In this document: positions 18,118 to 27,304 of the stretch, piece by piece
How positions within the stretch are numbered: the first letter of the stretch is position 1
Layout of the letters: every line of letters begins with the position of its first letter
Source: CAZKNF01 sp964554105
GTDB taxonomy: Bacteria > Bacteroidota > Rhodothermia > Rhodothermales > VXPQ01
Reading direction: 5' to 3'
NCBI GenBank assembly: GCA_964554105.1
Contig: CAZKNF010000004.1
Coordinates: forward strand, 42,328 to 106,327
DNA length: 64,000 bases
The notes under the pieces: model-generated
What the model was told of the DNA's origin: nothing
What the model saw: the letters and a program-made list of their open reading frames with translations, nothing else
The model's database searches: none
Translations under genes and position numbers: made by a program

Positions 18118-19331
18118 TGCTCCAGACCATGCGTGAGCGCATTCGAAAGATAAACGATGATTTGTTCGATGAAGTCGTGCGGCTGCGCCGGAAGATCCAC
18201 CAGGATCCGGAGCTGGCCTTCGAAGAGGAGAAGACGGCCCGGCTCGTCATCGAGACGCTTGAGCCGTTAGACCTCGAGCTGCGCACGAAGGTCGCAAAAA
18301 CGGGCGTCGTAGCGACATTGGAGGGAGCACACCCCGGCCCCACGGTTGCTCTTCGTGGCGATATGGATGCCCTTCCGATTCACGAAGAGAATGATTTCGA
18401 GTTCGCCTCCCAAATCGCAGGTAAGATGCACGCCTGCGGCCACGATGCGCATACGTCGTCCCTTCTCGGCACCGCGATGATTCTCGCACGACTTCGTGAG
18501 GACCTCCACGGTCGCATCCGCTTCCTCTTCCAGCCCAGCGAAGAGCGTCTTCCCGGAGGTGCCAGGCCGATGATCGACGAGGGTGTGCTGAATGGTAATG
18601 ATTCACCGCGCGCCGTCTTTGGCCAGCATGTCCAGCCCGATCTTCCTGCAGGACAAATTGGAGTGCGAAGCGGCATGTATATGGCCTCATCTGATGAAAT
18701 CTACATTACAATAAAAGGGGCCGGAGGCCACGCGGCAGCTCCGCACATGCTGTCAAGCGACGCCGTCCTGGCCGCATCACACGTCGTAATCGCGCTTCAG
18801 AGCGTCGTCAGCCGCAATTGTCCGCCCGACGTACCGAGCGTGCTCACGATAGGCCGTCTGATCGCGGACGGTGCAACCAACGTCATTCCCGAGCAAGTTG
18901 TGCTCGAAGGGACGTTTCGGGCCATGGATGAGACGTGGCGATCCAGCGCCCATGAGTTGATTCACAGAGTCGCCGTCGGAACCGCCCGGGCGTACGGTGC
19001 GGAAGCCGAAGTTAAGATCGTAGTCGGCTATCCCGCCTTGTACAACCATCCCGCGGAGACCGACTTCGTGCGTGACGCGGCCGCTGATTATGTCGGCGCC
19101 GAAAACGTCGTCGAGCTCGACCAGTGGTTTGCTTCGGAGGACTTCGCGTGGTATCTGAAGCACGTGCCGGGCTCGTTTTATCGAATCGGCACGGGTAATA
19201 AGGAGAAAGGCATCGTCCACGGACTGCATACACCGCGGTTCACGATCGATGAAGATGCACTGCGGACCGCTCCCGGATTCATGGCGTATCTTGCCTGGAA
19301 GTATACTTCGAGCCTGTCCGGATCTGAATGA
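18117..19331 (+). CDS. M20D amidohydrolase (hippurate / N-acyl-amino-acid hydrolase family)
   Basis: Starting at ATG 18117, which overlaps the previous stop, the product has 404 residues beginning MLQTMRERIRK; ATG 18129 is an alternative. The binuclear metal site of the M20D family is present: HACGHDAHT (~105), PSEERLPGGARPMIDEG (~140), FGQHVQ (~170) and the late GLHTPRFTIDEDAL. The dimerisation lid domain is GAGGHAAAPH onward. Such enzymes release amino acids from N-acyl or related conjugates in the cytoplasm; no signal peptide is present. With the upstream M28 peptidase it suggests a peptide/amino-acid scavenging unit. The exact acyl substrate is unknown. Confidence 0.92.
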   Translation: MLQTMRERIRKINDDLFDEVVRLRRKIHQDPELAFEEEKTARLVIETLEPLDLELRTKVAKTGVVATLEGAHPGPTVALRGDMDALPIHEENDFEFASQIAGKMHACGHDAHTSSLLGTAMILARLREDLHGRIRFLFQPSEERLPGGARPMIDEGVLNGNDSPRAVFGQHVQPDLPAGQIGVRSGMYMASSDEIYITIKGAGGHAAAPHMLSSDAVLAASHVVIALQSVVSRNCPPDVPSVLTIGRLIADGATNVIPEQVVLEGTFRAMDETWRSSAHELIHRVAVGTARAYGAEAEVKIVVGYPALYNHPAETDFVRDAAADYVGAENVVELDQWFASEDFAWYLKHVPGSFYRIGTGNKEKGIVHGLHTPRFTIDEDALRTAPGFMAYLAWKYTSSLSGSE

Positions 19332-19906
19332 AGCTCTTCTCTTTCGTCCTCCTTAGCCTTGTCGTTTTCACCACCGGCTGTTCATCGACAGAGGAAATCG
19401 AGACATCACGTCCACGTACGCCTGAAGGTTCGACGAGCGAGGAAACACCTGCCGACCGGCAAGCACAGCTCGTGGTCACGCTCGCGCAAGGAGAAAGTGC
19501 TCTTCCGGACGATATCGAGCGACTCGAGTTTCGCATATCTGAAGTTCGGGTACACCGGGCAGATGGAGAGTGGGTCCGGCTCCCATCAGACATGCGTCAG
19601 TTCACCATGTCGCAGCGACAGTCGGAGCCTCGTAGAACGGTCATCGAGACGAGCGTACCTCCTGCGGAATATGATTCGGTGGCGTTCGCGTTCAACAGCA
19701 TCTTCGCCACCTTCAATGCGAATGCCGGCGCGCCGCTAACAGCGCCGGACGATGCACCACTGCGGATGGCACTCAATTTGAATCCGTCGCTTGAAGACCG
19801 AACTGTGCTCGCACTTTTATTCGAGCCGGGCGCATCTCTTCGACGCTCGCCTGATTGCCGCTGGTTCTTTGTGCCGGTGATCCGCACTGAGACGGTTGCT
19901 CCCTAG
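19328..19906 (+). CDS. lipoprotein with DUF4382-like domain
   Basis: A 192-residue lipoprotein: signal MKLFSFVLLSLVVFTTGC with lipidated Cys18, followed by an acidic Ser/Glu-rich linker to ~45. LVVTLAQG, DDIERLEFRISEVRVHRADG and WVRL resemble the DUF4382 beta-sandwich, in which such a strand-rich domain describes 'v.i..v.vh....W..l'. The function of that family is not known. The ATG overlaps the TGA of the M20 gene (ATGA, 19328-19331), so the three genes form one coupled operon, which converges on the NifU-like gene. No cysteine pair or catalytic motif is visible. Confidence 0.72.
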   Translation: MKLFSFVLLSLVVFTTGCSSTEEIETSRPRTPEGSTSEETPADRQAQLVVTLAQGESALPDDIERLEFRISEVRVHRADGEWVRLPSDMRQFTMSQRQSEPRRTVIETSVPPAEYDSVAFAFNSIFATFNANAGAPLTAPDDAPLRMALNLNPSLEDRTVLALLFEPGASLRRSPDCRWFFVPVIRTETVAP

Positions 19907-19981
19907 GGGATGACCGGGGGATCGGTAGGACTCGGACGACGGATACGCAAAAGTTTGGGAGAGGCGCTGCTCGGCGTCGTC

Positions 19982-20284
19982 TCAGTATGCGGCGGGCGCA
20001 TTGACAGCTTCGACGCGGGAAATTTGCGGTACAGAGCGCTTGAGCGCCTGTTCGATGCCGGCACGAAGCGTCATCGTGCTCATTGGACAGGATCCGCATG
20101 CACCGAGAAGTTCAAGCTCGACCACCAGGTCCGGCGTGATATTCAACAAACGCACGGACCCACCATCCGCCATTAGATAAGGGCGGATCATATCAAGAGA
20201 CTCCTCGATCTGACTGCGAAGCTCCGAATCCGCACCAGGATCAAACTCGTCCGAATATGATGTCTGGTCGTTATTCTCAGGCAT
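19982..20284 (-). CDS. NifU C-terminal-domain-like Fe-S scaffold protein
   Basis: A 100-residue protein whose residues ~20-95 are a NifU C-terminal domain: SLDMIRPYLMADGGSVRL and LLGACGSCPMSTMTLRAGIE, with the cluster-binding C63 and C66 in GACGSC. It would hold and pass on Fe-S clusters in the cytoplasm. The first ~20 residues are acidic and not conserved. It lies 100 bases downstream of the Mrp-type ATPase gene on the same strand, a sensible pair for cluster transfer. Length is normal for stand-alone Nfu domains. Confidence 0.92.
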   Translation of the reverse strand: MPENNDQTSYSDEFDPGADSELRSQIEESLDMIRPYLMADGGSVRLLNITPDLVVELELLGACGSCPMSTMTLRAGIEQALKRSVPQISRVEAVNAPAAY

Positions 20285-20384
20285 TGGGCAGGTGCGGCGG
20301 GTTGATGAACCCGATATATAGTCGTATCAACGTCGGAAACGATGAAAAGCGCGCGGGGATCCCAGCACTACATATTCCGGGGGA

Positions 20385-21503
20385 TTACTTGTATAGAATC
20401 TCAACCTTTTGCGTTGGCTCAATCTCCGCATTGCGGATGGTCACCTGCTCCACGACGCGGTCAGCGAGATCGCGGAATGCTGTCGAAGAAATACTGTCGG
20501 GATGGGAAACCACCATCGGCTCACCCCTGTCACTCGTTTCACGAAGCGCTTGCTCGATCGGAATCTCTGCCAGCAGACCTACACCCAGTTCTTCGGCAAG
20601 TTGCCTCGCTCCACGCTCTCCGAATAGGAAGTATTTCCGGTCCGGTAAATCAGGCGGTGTGAAATACGCCATATTTTCGACGATACCTAGTACCGGCACG
20701 TTCACGTTCTCGAACATCGCCACTCCCTTTCTCGCGTCAGCGAGGGCAACTTTCTGCGGTGTGGATACGATAACCGCCCCCGTCAAGGCGACCGTCTGTA
20801 CGATAGTAAGCTGGATGTCGCCCGTACCCGGTGGGAGATCGAGAATAAGATAGTCGAGCTCACCCCATTCAGCCTCCCCAAGGAACTGACGAACGGCATT
20901 CGAGACCATCGGGCCACGCCAGATCACCGCCTTCGCCGGATCCACCATCATACCCATCGAAAGCAGTCGGACACCATGTCGCTCGAGCGGAACGATTTTT
21001 CGGTGTTCGTTGACGCGGGGCTTTTCGTCCTCCACGCCAAACATCGTGGGGACCGAAGGACCGTACATGTCGGTGTCCACCAAACCGACGTCGAACCCCT
21101 TCTGCGCTAAGGCGACAGCGAGATTCGATGCCACGGTGCTCTTGCCGACCCCTCCCTTGCCGGATGCTACGGCGATGAAGTTGACCACGCCCTTCGGCTG
21201 GGCCGACTGCTTACCTCCAGACCCGTCGCCCTCTAGCTGCTCGCCGAGGGAAATCATCTCGTTGTCTAATGCAACATCGACGCGGACGTCTGAACCCGCT
21301 TCCTTCTTGATCGCCGAAGCACAGAGCTCGGTGACGCGTTCCGCGAACGGGGCACCCGGGTTCCTGAGCACGACCGTGAAAGTTACGTGGTTGCCGGCGA
21401 TCCGAAGGCCCTTGACCATGTTGAGACGCAGCACGTCCCGTCCGCTCTCCGGCTCAATAACATGAGAGAGTGCGTGGAGAACCTGTTCTCGCGTAACGGC
21501 CAT
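20385..21503 (-). CDS. mrp: Mrp/ApbC-family Fe-S carrier P-loop ATPase
   Basis: A 372-residue protein with an N-terminal MIP18/DUF59-type domain (1-85, EQVLHALSHVIEPESGRDV) and a ParA/MinD-like ATPase domain. The deviant Walker A SGKGGVGKST lies at ~114-123, the switch region DTDMYGPSVP follows, and DLPPGTGD is Walker B. In place of the C-terminal CxxC that binds a bridging cluster in E. coli ApbC there is NMAYFTPPDLPDRKY, as in the Bacteroidota-type Mrp proteins. By family it carries or helps load Fe-S clusters. It is followed by the NifU-like gene on the same strand. Confidence 0.93.
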   Translation of the reverse strand: MAVTREQVLHALSHVIEPESGRDVLRLNMVKGLRIAGNHVTFTVVLRNPGAPFAERVTELCASAIKKEAGSDVRVDVALDNEMISLGEQLEGDGSGGKQSAQPKGVVNFIAVASGKGGVGKSTVASNLAVALAQKGFDVGLVDTDMYGPSVPTMFGVEDEKPRVNEHRKIVPLERHGVRLLSMGMMVDPAKAVIWRGPMVSNAVRQFLGEAEWGELDYLILDLPPGTGDIQLTIVQTVALTGAVIVSTPQKVALADARKGVAMFENVNVPVLGIVENMAYFTPPDLPDRKYFLFGERGARQLAEELGVGLLAEIPIEQALRETSDRGEPMVVSHPDSISSTAFRDLADRVVEQVTIRNAEIEPTQKVEILYK

Positions 21504-21644
21504 TTTTCAACTAGAGAATTGGTGTTCGGACTCCGCTGGGTTGGGACAGTGGGTTGTATCGATTGTTCCTATCGTACGCCGTCCTGGAACGCGACGATGA
21601 AAGGTAATCTCCGAGGATTCTCGGTGAGAGAAATGGCCTTTAAG

Positions 21645-22487
21645 CTACTGGTCAGCACGCCTTAAAGCGCCGGCCCACCAATCATTCTCAATCCGTTCGT
21701 CTACCAGATTGAAACCGTGACCATGAGAGATCTGCAGGAGCCGATCGCGATCCATACGGAGCACACCCGATACGAGAAGCGATCCATTCTCCGCGAGCCT
21801 CTCGCCGAACTCAGAAAGTAATCCCGCGATCACATTGAAATTTATGTTCGCTAAGATGACGTCGAACCCGTTCTCGTATACCGTCTCAATCGAGCCCGAC
21901 CGCATCTCGGCACGATCGGCGACACGGTTCAGATAGAAATTCTCCACGGCATTCGTCTGAGACCACGGATCGGTATCGAACGCTACTGCCGTCGACGCGC
22001 CAACTTTAATAGCCGCCACTGCAAGGATCCCGGTGCCTGTGCCTGCATCAAGGACGTTGTCCCCTGCATGCACATAGTCCGGCAGCATGCGCAGCAGTAA
22101 ACGCGTGGACTCGTGATAACCTGTCCCGAAACTCATCTTCGGATCGATTTCCAGAAGCGTCAAAGTCTCGCTCGCGGACGGCGTACTGTGCCACGTGGGC
22201 TTGACTAGAAAGGGTCCGACGACCACAGGTCGGATCGTTTCTTCCCAGCGCCGATTCCAGTTTTCTTCGGCAATGACCTCCTCTGCTATCGGCGTGTGAA
22301 CGTCGTGCTGCGTGAGCCACCGCTCGATGCTTTCACGTGCTACGTCATTCCACCTTGCCGCTGGTATGTACGCGATGATGCAGTCGTCATGCTGCTCGAA
22401 TGCATCGAAGTCGAGGTCAGAGAGCTCGGCGATCAGAATCTCCTGATATGCATCGGGGACGTGAATTGTCAGGGCAATAGTCTGCAC
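21645..22487 (-). CDS. prmA: ribosomal protein L11 methyltransferase
   Basis: A 280-residue PrmA. The N-terminal substrate-recognition domain (1-~90, DLDFDAFEQHDDCIIAYIP) is followed by EENWNRRWEETIRPVVVG and the SAM-binding core: DPKMSFGTGYHESTRLLL, LDAGTGTGILAVAAIKVGA, FDTDPWSQTNAVEN and VILANINFNVI. It trimethylates lysines and the N-terminus of L11 in the cytoplasm. Slightly shorter than the ~290-residue E. coli enzyme. The gene lies 72 bases downstream of the four-repeat protein gene on the same strand, so co-transcription is possible. Confidence 0.95.
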   Translation of the reverse strand: MQTIALTIHVPDAYQEILIAELSDLDFDAFEQHDDCIIAYIPAARWNDVARESIERWLTQHDVHTPIAEEVIAEENWNRRWEETIRPVVVGPFLVKPTWHSTPSASETLTLLEIDPKMSFGTGYHESTRLLLRMLPDYVHAGDNVLDAGTGTGILAVAAIKVGASTAVAFDTDPWSQTNAVENFYLNRVADRAEMRSGSIETVYENGFDVILANINFNVIAGLLSEFGERLAENGSLLVSGVLRMDRDRLLQISHGHGFNLVDERIENDWWAGALRRADQ

Positions 22488-22559
22488 GTGATAGCGATTC
22501 TTTTCCGTCGCCGACGGGCGGCGATACTGAGCGACTGTAGCGGACCGGCCGACGCCGTT

Positions 22560-24353
22560 CTAAAGTTTAGATATCCGAATACCCCAATTCTGCGGATCGA
22601 TAGGTGCCTCGTCGCCGAAATCGCCGTACGCGTGGGAGAAGTCTGATCGATAGTGAACCGTATAGGTACCGGCATCGAGCGTGACCGTGCCGTCGAATCG
22701 ACGGTTCCGGTCAGCACCGCCGGCCGGCCGCGTGTTCTGCCACGTCATCTCCCATACGATCTCTCCGGTTTCGGTATTCTCTATCCAAGCATAGTCGTAC
22801 CGTCCACTGATCGAAATCTCACCCATTGCCTGCACGTGCAGATTTGACTGTTCGTCGAGAACTATCGATTCGCTCCTGCGCGTTTCATTCCCGACCTCAG
22901 AGAAAGTAAGTATCGTCGTCCCGGGAAGATCGGGCGTGGCAGACGGTGCAGGCGGCGGCGGGGGACGCATATCGTCGTTTTCTAACGTCGATTGTTCATA
23001 GCCGAGCACCTCCACAATGGTGGAATCAACGTCCTCTTCAACAGGAAAGAGACTCACCCCCCAACGATTCGGATGCTCCGGCAGGGCGTGCCGCCACGAA
23101 TCGAACGCGTGTGAGTCATCCGTTTCGTAGCCCAGCGTGTACGCACCCGGTTCAAGGTGGAAAAACGCCATCTCAGCGCGATTATTGTCATGGTCGCCTG
23201 TGCGTCGCGAGTTCTCCCACGTCATCTCCCAGACGCTCTCTTGCGACTCGTTGTTGCGAAGCCATGCCCAGTCATAGCGACTACCTTCACCGATCTCTCC
23301 AACTGCATTGGCGACCACGTGCACCGGCTCGTTGACCCGAAACTGCGCACGCCGCCGTTCATCGTTGCCAACCCTGGTGAGTTCGATTATAGGACTGCGC
23401 GTCGTGACCGGGTCAAATGCAGTGACAGCGGAGACCGGATCCGCCGATAACGTGATACCCCAGCCTGCGGCGTCGAAGGGCGGATTCCCTACCCAGTCAC
23501 CCCAGCTTTGCAGCGCATCCGTTTCGTAGACGGCACGATAGATACCCGGCTCGATACTTAGTGTGTCGCTATAGACCCGGTTGACGTTCCATCCGCCCGC
23601 GTGATCGGTGTTCGCGATGGTCATCTCCCAGAGCCGCTCTCCAGCAAGCACGTTCTCGATTATGCCGTAGTCCATCTGCTCGTCACCGATCTCTCCTACG
23701 GCGTACACGAACAACCTGGCGGAATCCGCCACACGGAATACGTACTCCTCGTTCTGTCGGCCCCTCATTGGCGCCGTACTCCAGACGGCGTTTGGCGGCT
23801 GGGGCGCAAGTTGATCGTCCGGCTCCTCTTCCAACCGTTCAACTGCCGTCCGTTCGCCGTCCGACATCCGAACGACCATCCTCCACTCGCTGTCGTCGTT
23901 GCGCCATCCTGACTCATTACCAAAGATGCGGTCGAGAAGTGAGATCCCGAAACGAGAGCTGTTGCGGTTGCCGAAGGAGCTGAAATAGATGTCGTAGATT
24001 CCAGGGTCCAGCTCCACGGTGTCTCGCGCCGTTGCGACGCTTCCGCGGTCACGCGTCGAGGTCTCCGGTTCCATACGCCAGACTACCTCACGATCTTTAC
24101 GATCCAGCACCCATCCGTACGCGGCAAGTGAGGCGTTTCCGTCGGTCGACTCGTACGAACCCACCGCTTCGATCGCGATGCGAGCAGGACGATCGAGCGA
24201 AAAAGCAGCGTGGCGCAGTCGTTCGGGCTCGATATCGGAAAGCACGACAACACCTTCCGGCTCGGGAGGGCCTTGCGAAATTCGATATGCTAAGAGCAGT
24301 GTAACCAGAGCGAGCAGAATCAGCTCAACTCGAACCAACTTCTTACGGTTCAT
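22560..24353 (-). CDS. membrane-anchored protein of four tandem ~100-residue repeats, function unknown
   Basis: I do not recognise this protein. From MNRKKLVRVE (ATG 24351-24353) it has 597 residues (ATG 24365 adds four). One N-terminal hydrophobic helix (~10-23) anchors it, and the rest would be periplasmic. Four related units follow (R1 24218-23931, R2 23750-23442, R3 23354-23046, R4 22874-22566). Consensus landmarks of R2-R4 are an A(V/M)GEI box, YDYAWIEN-like segment, (V/L)WEMT(W/I)xN, NR, LEPGxYxxxYxTD(D/F)SHA and WGI at the end. R1 is more divergent but keeps VVWRME, LDPGIYDIYF and FGISL. A Pro-rich linker lies before R4. Each unit looks like a beta-sandwich; ligand and role are unknown. 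Confidence 0.85.
   Translation of the reverse strand: MNRKKLVRVELILLALVTLLLAYRISQGPPEPEGVVVLSDIEPERLRHAAFSLDRPARIAIEAVGSYESTDGNASLAAYGWVLDRKDREVVWRMEPETSTRDRGSVATARDTVELDPGIYDIYFSSFGNRNSSRFGISLLDRIFGNESGWRNDDSEWRMVVRMSDGERTAVERLEEEPDDQLAPQPPNAVWSTAPMRGRQNEEYVFRVADSARLFVYAVGEIGDEQMDYGIIENVLAGERLWEMTIANTDHAGGWNVNRVYSDTLSIEPGIYRAVYETDALQSWGDWVGNPPFDAAGWGITLSADPVSAVTAFDPVTTRSPIIELTRVGNDERRRAQFRVNEPVHVVANAVGEIGEGSRYDWAWLRNNESQESVWEMTWENSRRTGDHDNNRAEMAFFHLEPGAYTLGYETDDSHAFDSWRHALPEHPNRWGVSLFPVEEDVDSTIVEVLGYEQSTLENDDMRPPPPPAPSATPDLPGTTILTFSEVGNETRRSESIVLDEQSNLHVQAMGEISISGRYDYAWIENTETGEIVWEMTWQNTRPAGGADRNRRFDGTVTLDAGTYTVHYRSDFSHAYGDFGDEAPIDPQNWGIRISKL
22566..24218 (-). repeat. four tandem protein-level repeats (R1-R4)
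   Basis: Amino-acid repeats of about 100 residues within the gene at 22560-24353: R1 24218-23931, R2 23750-23442, R3 23354-23046, R4 22874-22566. R2, R3 and R4 share WEMT, NR, PG-Y (AG-Y in R4) and WG(I/V) landmarks in the same order; R1 is the outlier. At the DNA level the copies have diverged, so this is an old duplication under protein-level selection. Confidence 0.85.
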
Positions 24354-24643
24354 AGAGGCGAACATGACATGGGCAGTCCCCGCGTGTACGAATTCACCTT
24401 AGCGAAGTTACAGCCGTCGCTGAACGGAGATTCATCTCGCGACCACTGGGCGCCTGTAACATAAATTCGCTTTTTCAGTAGTATGGCAGTTAGTTCGTCC
24501 GCGCCGGCTTCGGCCTGGCAGGAACGCACTTCAACTTGGCGAAAAACCGGTGTGCGCCTGGGTTCAGATCCGGAGGGGAGCATCACGGCTCTTACGATGT
24601 ATCCGTGGTTTATCAGCCGTTTGGCAGGCCGTTTACGGTAAGC

Positions 24644-26887
24644 ATGTTCTCGCATCTCATCGCTAGATCACCACATGGACCGGCGTCGTCCCTGCTAAGC
24701 AGCCGGGCCCGCCGCATCGCCGTGGCTGTTGGCGCAGGGCTGAGCTACGTGGTTGCGGTGGCGCTAAATTTAATACAGTGGCAATCCGGCCTACCTTTGT
24801 CGCTCTGGGGCAATGCAGCGTACGAGATCGTCGTCATATTTGGCTTTCTTCTGCTGTGGCTCCTCATCTCCCATGCCTTTCGCCAACGGCAAATCGCGCC
24901 GTTGAAGATATTCTGGACCACGCTTGTCGTTGGTATTCTGCTGATTCTGTTTGCCCGCCTTGTGGTAGGTATGGCCGAGCCGCAGGGAGTCGAGATCAAT
25001 CCCAGTACACTTGGATTTGAGTATGGCACAGGCGTCCCGCTCACGCTGGCAACCGTAGTTAAGATGAGCCTGCTCAGCCTTCTCAAGGCTGCCTTCGCGT
25101 TCTTCCTGCTCCTCCGCTTTCGCGATCTTGTACTCTACAAGCGGACCCGGCGCAGCCTGCGCAACTGGTACCTTATGATTGGTCTCATGGCGGCTGGAGC
25201 GTTGTCCGCGTTCTTTAAAGATCCGGCGACCGACAGCAGTGCATTTCAGATTATCGCTCTGGCGCCGGCCGGCATCCTGATGACGATCAATGCATTCCGC
25301 GTTTCGTGGATCGTCTTCCTTTCATTCAGAGAGAAGGCGGCGGGAATCGGATTGTCGATTCTTCTCATGGGAGTCCTCGGCGTCGCACTCGGCTCCGATG
25401 AGACGCTGCCGGGCCTCGAGGCGTACGTTCGGCATTACAGCTATCCGCTGGAGCTCTTCACGGATCTCGCCATCGGTTTCGGGATGCTGTACTGCGTGAC
25501 ATCGTTCCTTTTCCTGCTGTTTCACCTGCCGACCACGAGTGACTTCCAGAGGAAAGCCGGCGAGGTAACTGCGATGCACGGACTCACGAATCTCGTGAGT
25601 CAGGTATTCGATTCCGACAAGCTTTTCTTCACGATCACGGCGACACCGGTCGAAGCCGGGAATGCGGAAAAGGCGTGGCTGGCGGTCGCCGATCCGAGAA
25701 GTGGATCCCTCAAGCCCAGAATTGCCTCCTCATTTAATATTACCAGGGCGAAGATCGCGGAGTGCGTCGACCTGGCCGCCCTGTATGAGGATCTCGATAG
25801 CAGGCGCGAGCCTGTCTTGATAAACGAGGCACCGGCCGATCATCGCTTCCAGGCTCGTGCCGGCGACGATCTTGGGAGCCTGCTGATGGTCCCGCTCATC
25901 GCGCGCAATGAAATGCTCGGGGGCCTCTTCGTCACTCGCGATGTGACCCACGGATTCGAGAAGGACGATATCGAAACGATCAGCGTCTATGCCGCCCAGG
26001 CCGCGATCGCCATCGAAAATGCACAATTGTTTGAGGAGCGCGTCGAAAAGGAACGGCTTTCACGAGAGCTCGATATCGCTCGAGAAGTGCAGCGAAAGTT
26101 GCTCCCGCAGAACGTTCCGGTTGTCAGCGGACTCACAATCGCGGCGTCGAGCGCATCGGCCCTCGAAGTCGGAGGGGACTACTATGATTTCCTTCAGCTC
26201 GACGAAAACCGCCTGGCCTTCATTATCGCCGACGTTTCGGGTAAAGGCACGTCTGCAGCATTTTACATGGCTGAGCTGCAGGGAATTTTCAGATCCGTCA
26301 GCAGACTCACGTCTTCTCCAGTGGAATTCCTCGATCATGCGAACAGGGCGCTTGCATCCGCTCTCGAACGCCACGTTTTCGTTTCGGTGATCTACGGGAT
26401 TGTCAACGTAGAGGAAGAAACGCTGGTGATCGCGCGCGGCGGCCACTGTCCCGCTGCCATGATCAATCTGGACGGCGAGGCTCGGTTCATCCGTACGCAG
26501 GGTCTTGGGCTCGGCCTCGACAGAAGCGATCTCTTTAGGCAATCGCTTGTCGAGGAGAGGATTAACCTAGAACCCGGCGATGTTTTCGTACTTTATACGG
26601 ACGGCGTAGTCGAGAGCCGGGACGCCGAAGGAACGGAATACGGATACGACCGGCTGTTGAACTCGCTGCGTGAGGTCCGGCACGAAGACGCGCCGGAGCT
26701 TCATAAATCGCTGTTGTCAGACCTTAATGAATTTCTCGACGAGACCGATTATGATGATGATCTTTCACTCGTCGTATTGAAGTGGCACGGAATTGCGGTA
26801 CCTGGTGTTGTCACCGGCCGCTCCGAGTCGACGGAAACACGTTCCATACCCTCCGAAAGTATCGAACAGGAAGTGCAAACCGATTAA
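24644..26887 (+). CDS. membrane-bound RsbU-type PP2C serine phosphatase with GAF domain
   Basis: From ATG 24644 (MFSHLIARSP) the product has 747 residues; the frame is open from a TTG at 24536. The first ~300 residues hold about eight hydrophobic segments, then a GAF-like domain (~310-470, LLMVPLIARNEMLGGLFV), a helical linker (EERVEKERLSRELDIAREVQ) and a SpoIIE-type PP2C domain. Its metal-binding acidic residues are visible in GGDYYDFLQL, IADVSGKG, LYTDGVVESRD and DDDLSLVVLK. Family members dephosphorylate a STAS-domain antagonist; such a gene lies 15 bases downstream, followed by the kinase/anti-sigma gene, so the substrate is probably that neighbour. The input signal, sensed by membrane or GAF domain, is unknown. 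Confidence 0.93.
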   Translation: MFSHLIARSPHGPASSLLSSRARRIAVAVGAGLSYVVAVALNLIQWQSGLPLSLWGNAAYEIVVIFGFLLLWLLISHAFRQRQIAPLKIFWTTLVVGILLILFARLVVGMAEPQGVEINPSTLGFEYGTGVPLTLATVVKMSLLSLLKAAFAFFLLLRFRDLVLYKRTRRSLRNWYLMIGLMAAGALSAFFKDPATDSSAFQIIALAPAGILMTINAFRVSWIVFLSFREKAAGIGLSILLMGVLGVALGSDETLPGLEAYVRHYSYPLELFTDLAIGFGMLYCVTSFLFLLFHLPTTSDFQRKAGEVTAMHGLTNLVSQVFDSDKLFFTITATPVEAGNAEKAWLAVADPRSGSLKPRIASSFNITRAKIAECVDLAALYEDLDSRREPVLINEAPADHRFQARAGDDLGSLLMVPLIARNEMLGGLFVTRDVTHGFEKDDIETISVYAAQAAIAIENAQLFEERVEKERLSRELDIAREVQRKLLPQNVPVVSGLTIAASSASALEVGGDYYDFLQLDENRLAFIIADVSGKGTSAAFYMAELQGIFRSVSRLTSSPVEFLDHANRALASALERHVFVSVIYGIVNVEEETLVIARGGHCPAAMINLDGEARFIRTQGLGLGLDRSDLFRQSLVEERINLEPGDVFVLYTDGVVESRDAEGTEYGYDRLLNSLREVRHEDAPELHKSLLSDLNEFLDETDYDDDLSLVVLKWHGIAVPGVVTGRSESTETRSIPSESIEQEVQTD

Positions 26888-26902
26888 GAATAGAACTGAG
26901 AC

Positions 26903-27262
26903 ATGAGCAATTTTTCTGTTGGTTTTCGCACCAGCGATGAGATTCAGATACTCGATCTGAAAGGCGAGCTCGACGCGCATACGGCCTCCGAGCTCGAAGC
27001 AGCCTTACAGAAATGCCAGGATGATTCTCACGTTCTGATCGTTGTGAACGGCGAAAACCTCCAATACATCTCGAGCGCGGGGCTCGGGGTATTCATGGCA
27101 TACATCGAAGAAGTCCGATCTCAGGGCGGGGACATTAAAATCGCCGCGCTGCAACCAAAAGTATTCAATGTTTTCGACTTACTCGGTTTTCCGATGTTGT
27201 TTGACATCGTGAAGACGGAAGAAGAGGCGGTACACAAGTTCGAGAGCGCGAACGAGGCATAG
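26903..27262 (+). CDS. STAS-domain anti-anti-sigma factor (RsbV/SpoIIAA type)
   Basis: A 119-residue single-domain STAS protein. ILDLKGELDAHTASELEAAL is the N-terminal half and YISSAGLGVFMAYIEEV carries the conserved serine pair; the phosphorylatable serine is one of those in ISSAG (residues ~53-55). In partner-switching systems the unphosphorylated form binds the kinase/anti-sigma factor and frees its target. Located between the phosphatase gene and the ATPase-fold kinase gene, it is almost certainly the substrate of both. Confidence 0.93.
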   Translation: MSNFSVGFRTSDEIQILDLKGELDAHTASELEAALQKCQDDSHVLIVVNGENLQYISSAGLGVFMAYIEEVRSQGGDIKIAALQPKVFNVFDLLGFPMLFDIVKTEEEAVHKFESANEA

Positions 27263-27304
27263 TTCGTCGCTGCTGCAGTCTATCCATAGCCACACCGTCG
27301 AATC

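Noticed and set aside
24560..24590. T-arm-like sequence (GGGTTCAGATCC) suggesting a tRNA
   Set aside because: The stem does not pair properly and no acceptor, D- or anticodon arm is present.
24350..24655. 101-codon minus-strand frame between the four-repeat gene and the phosphatase gene
   Set aside because: No motif, no ribosome-binding site, and it occupies the divergent promoter region.
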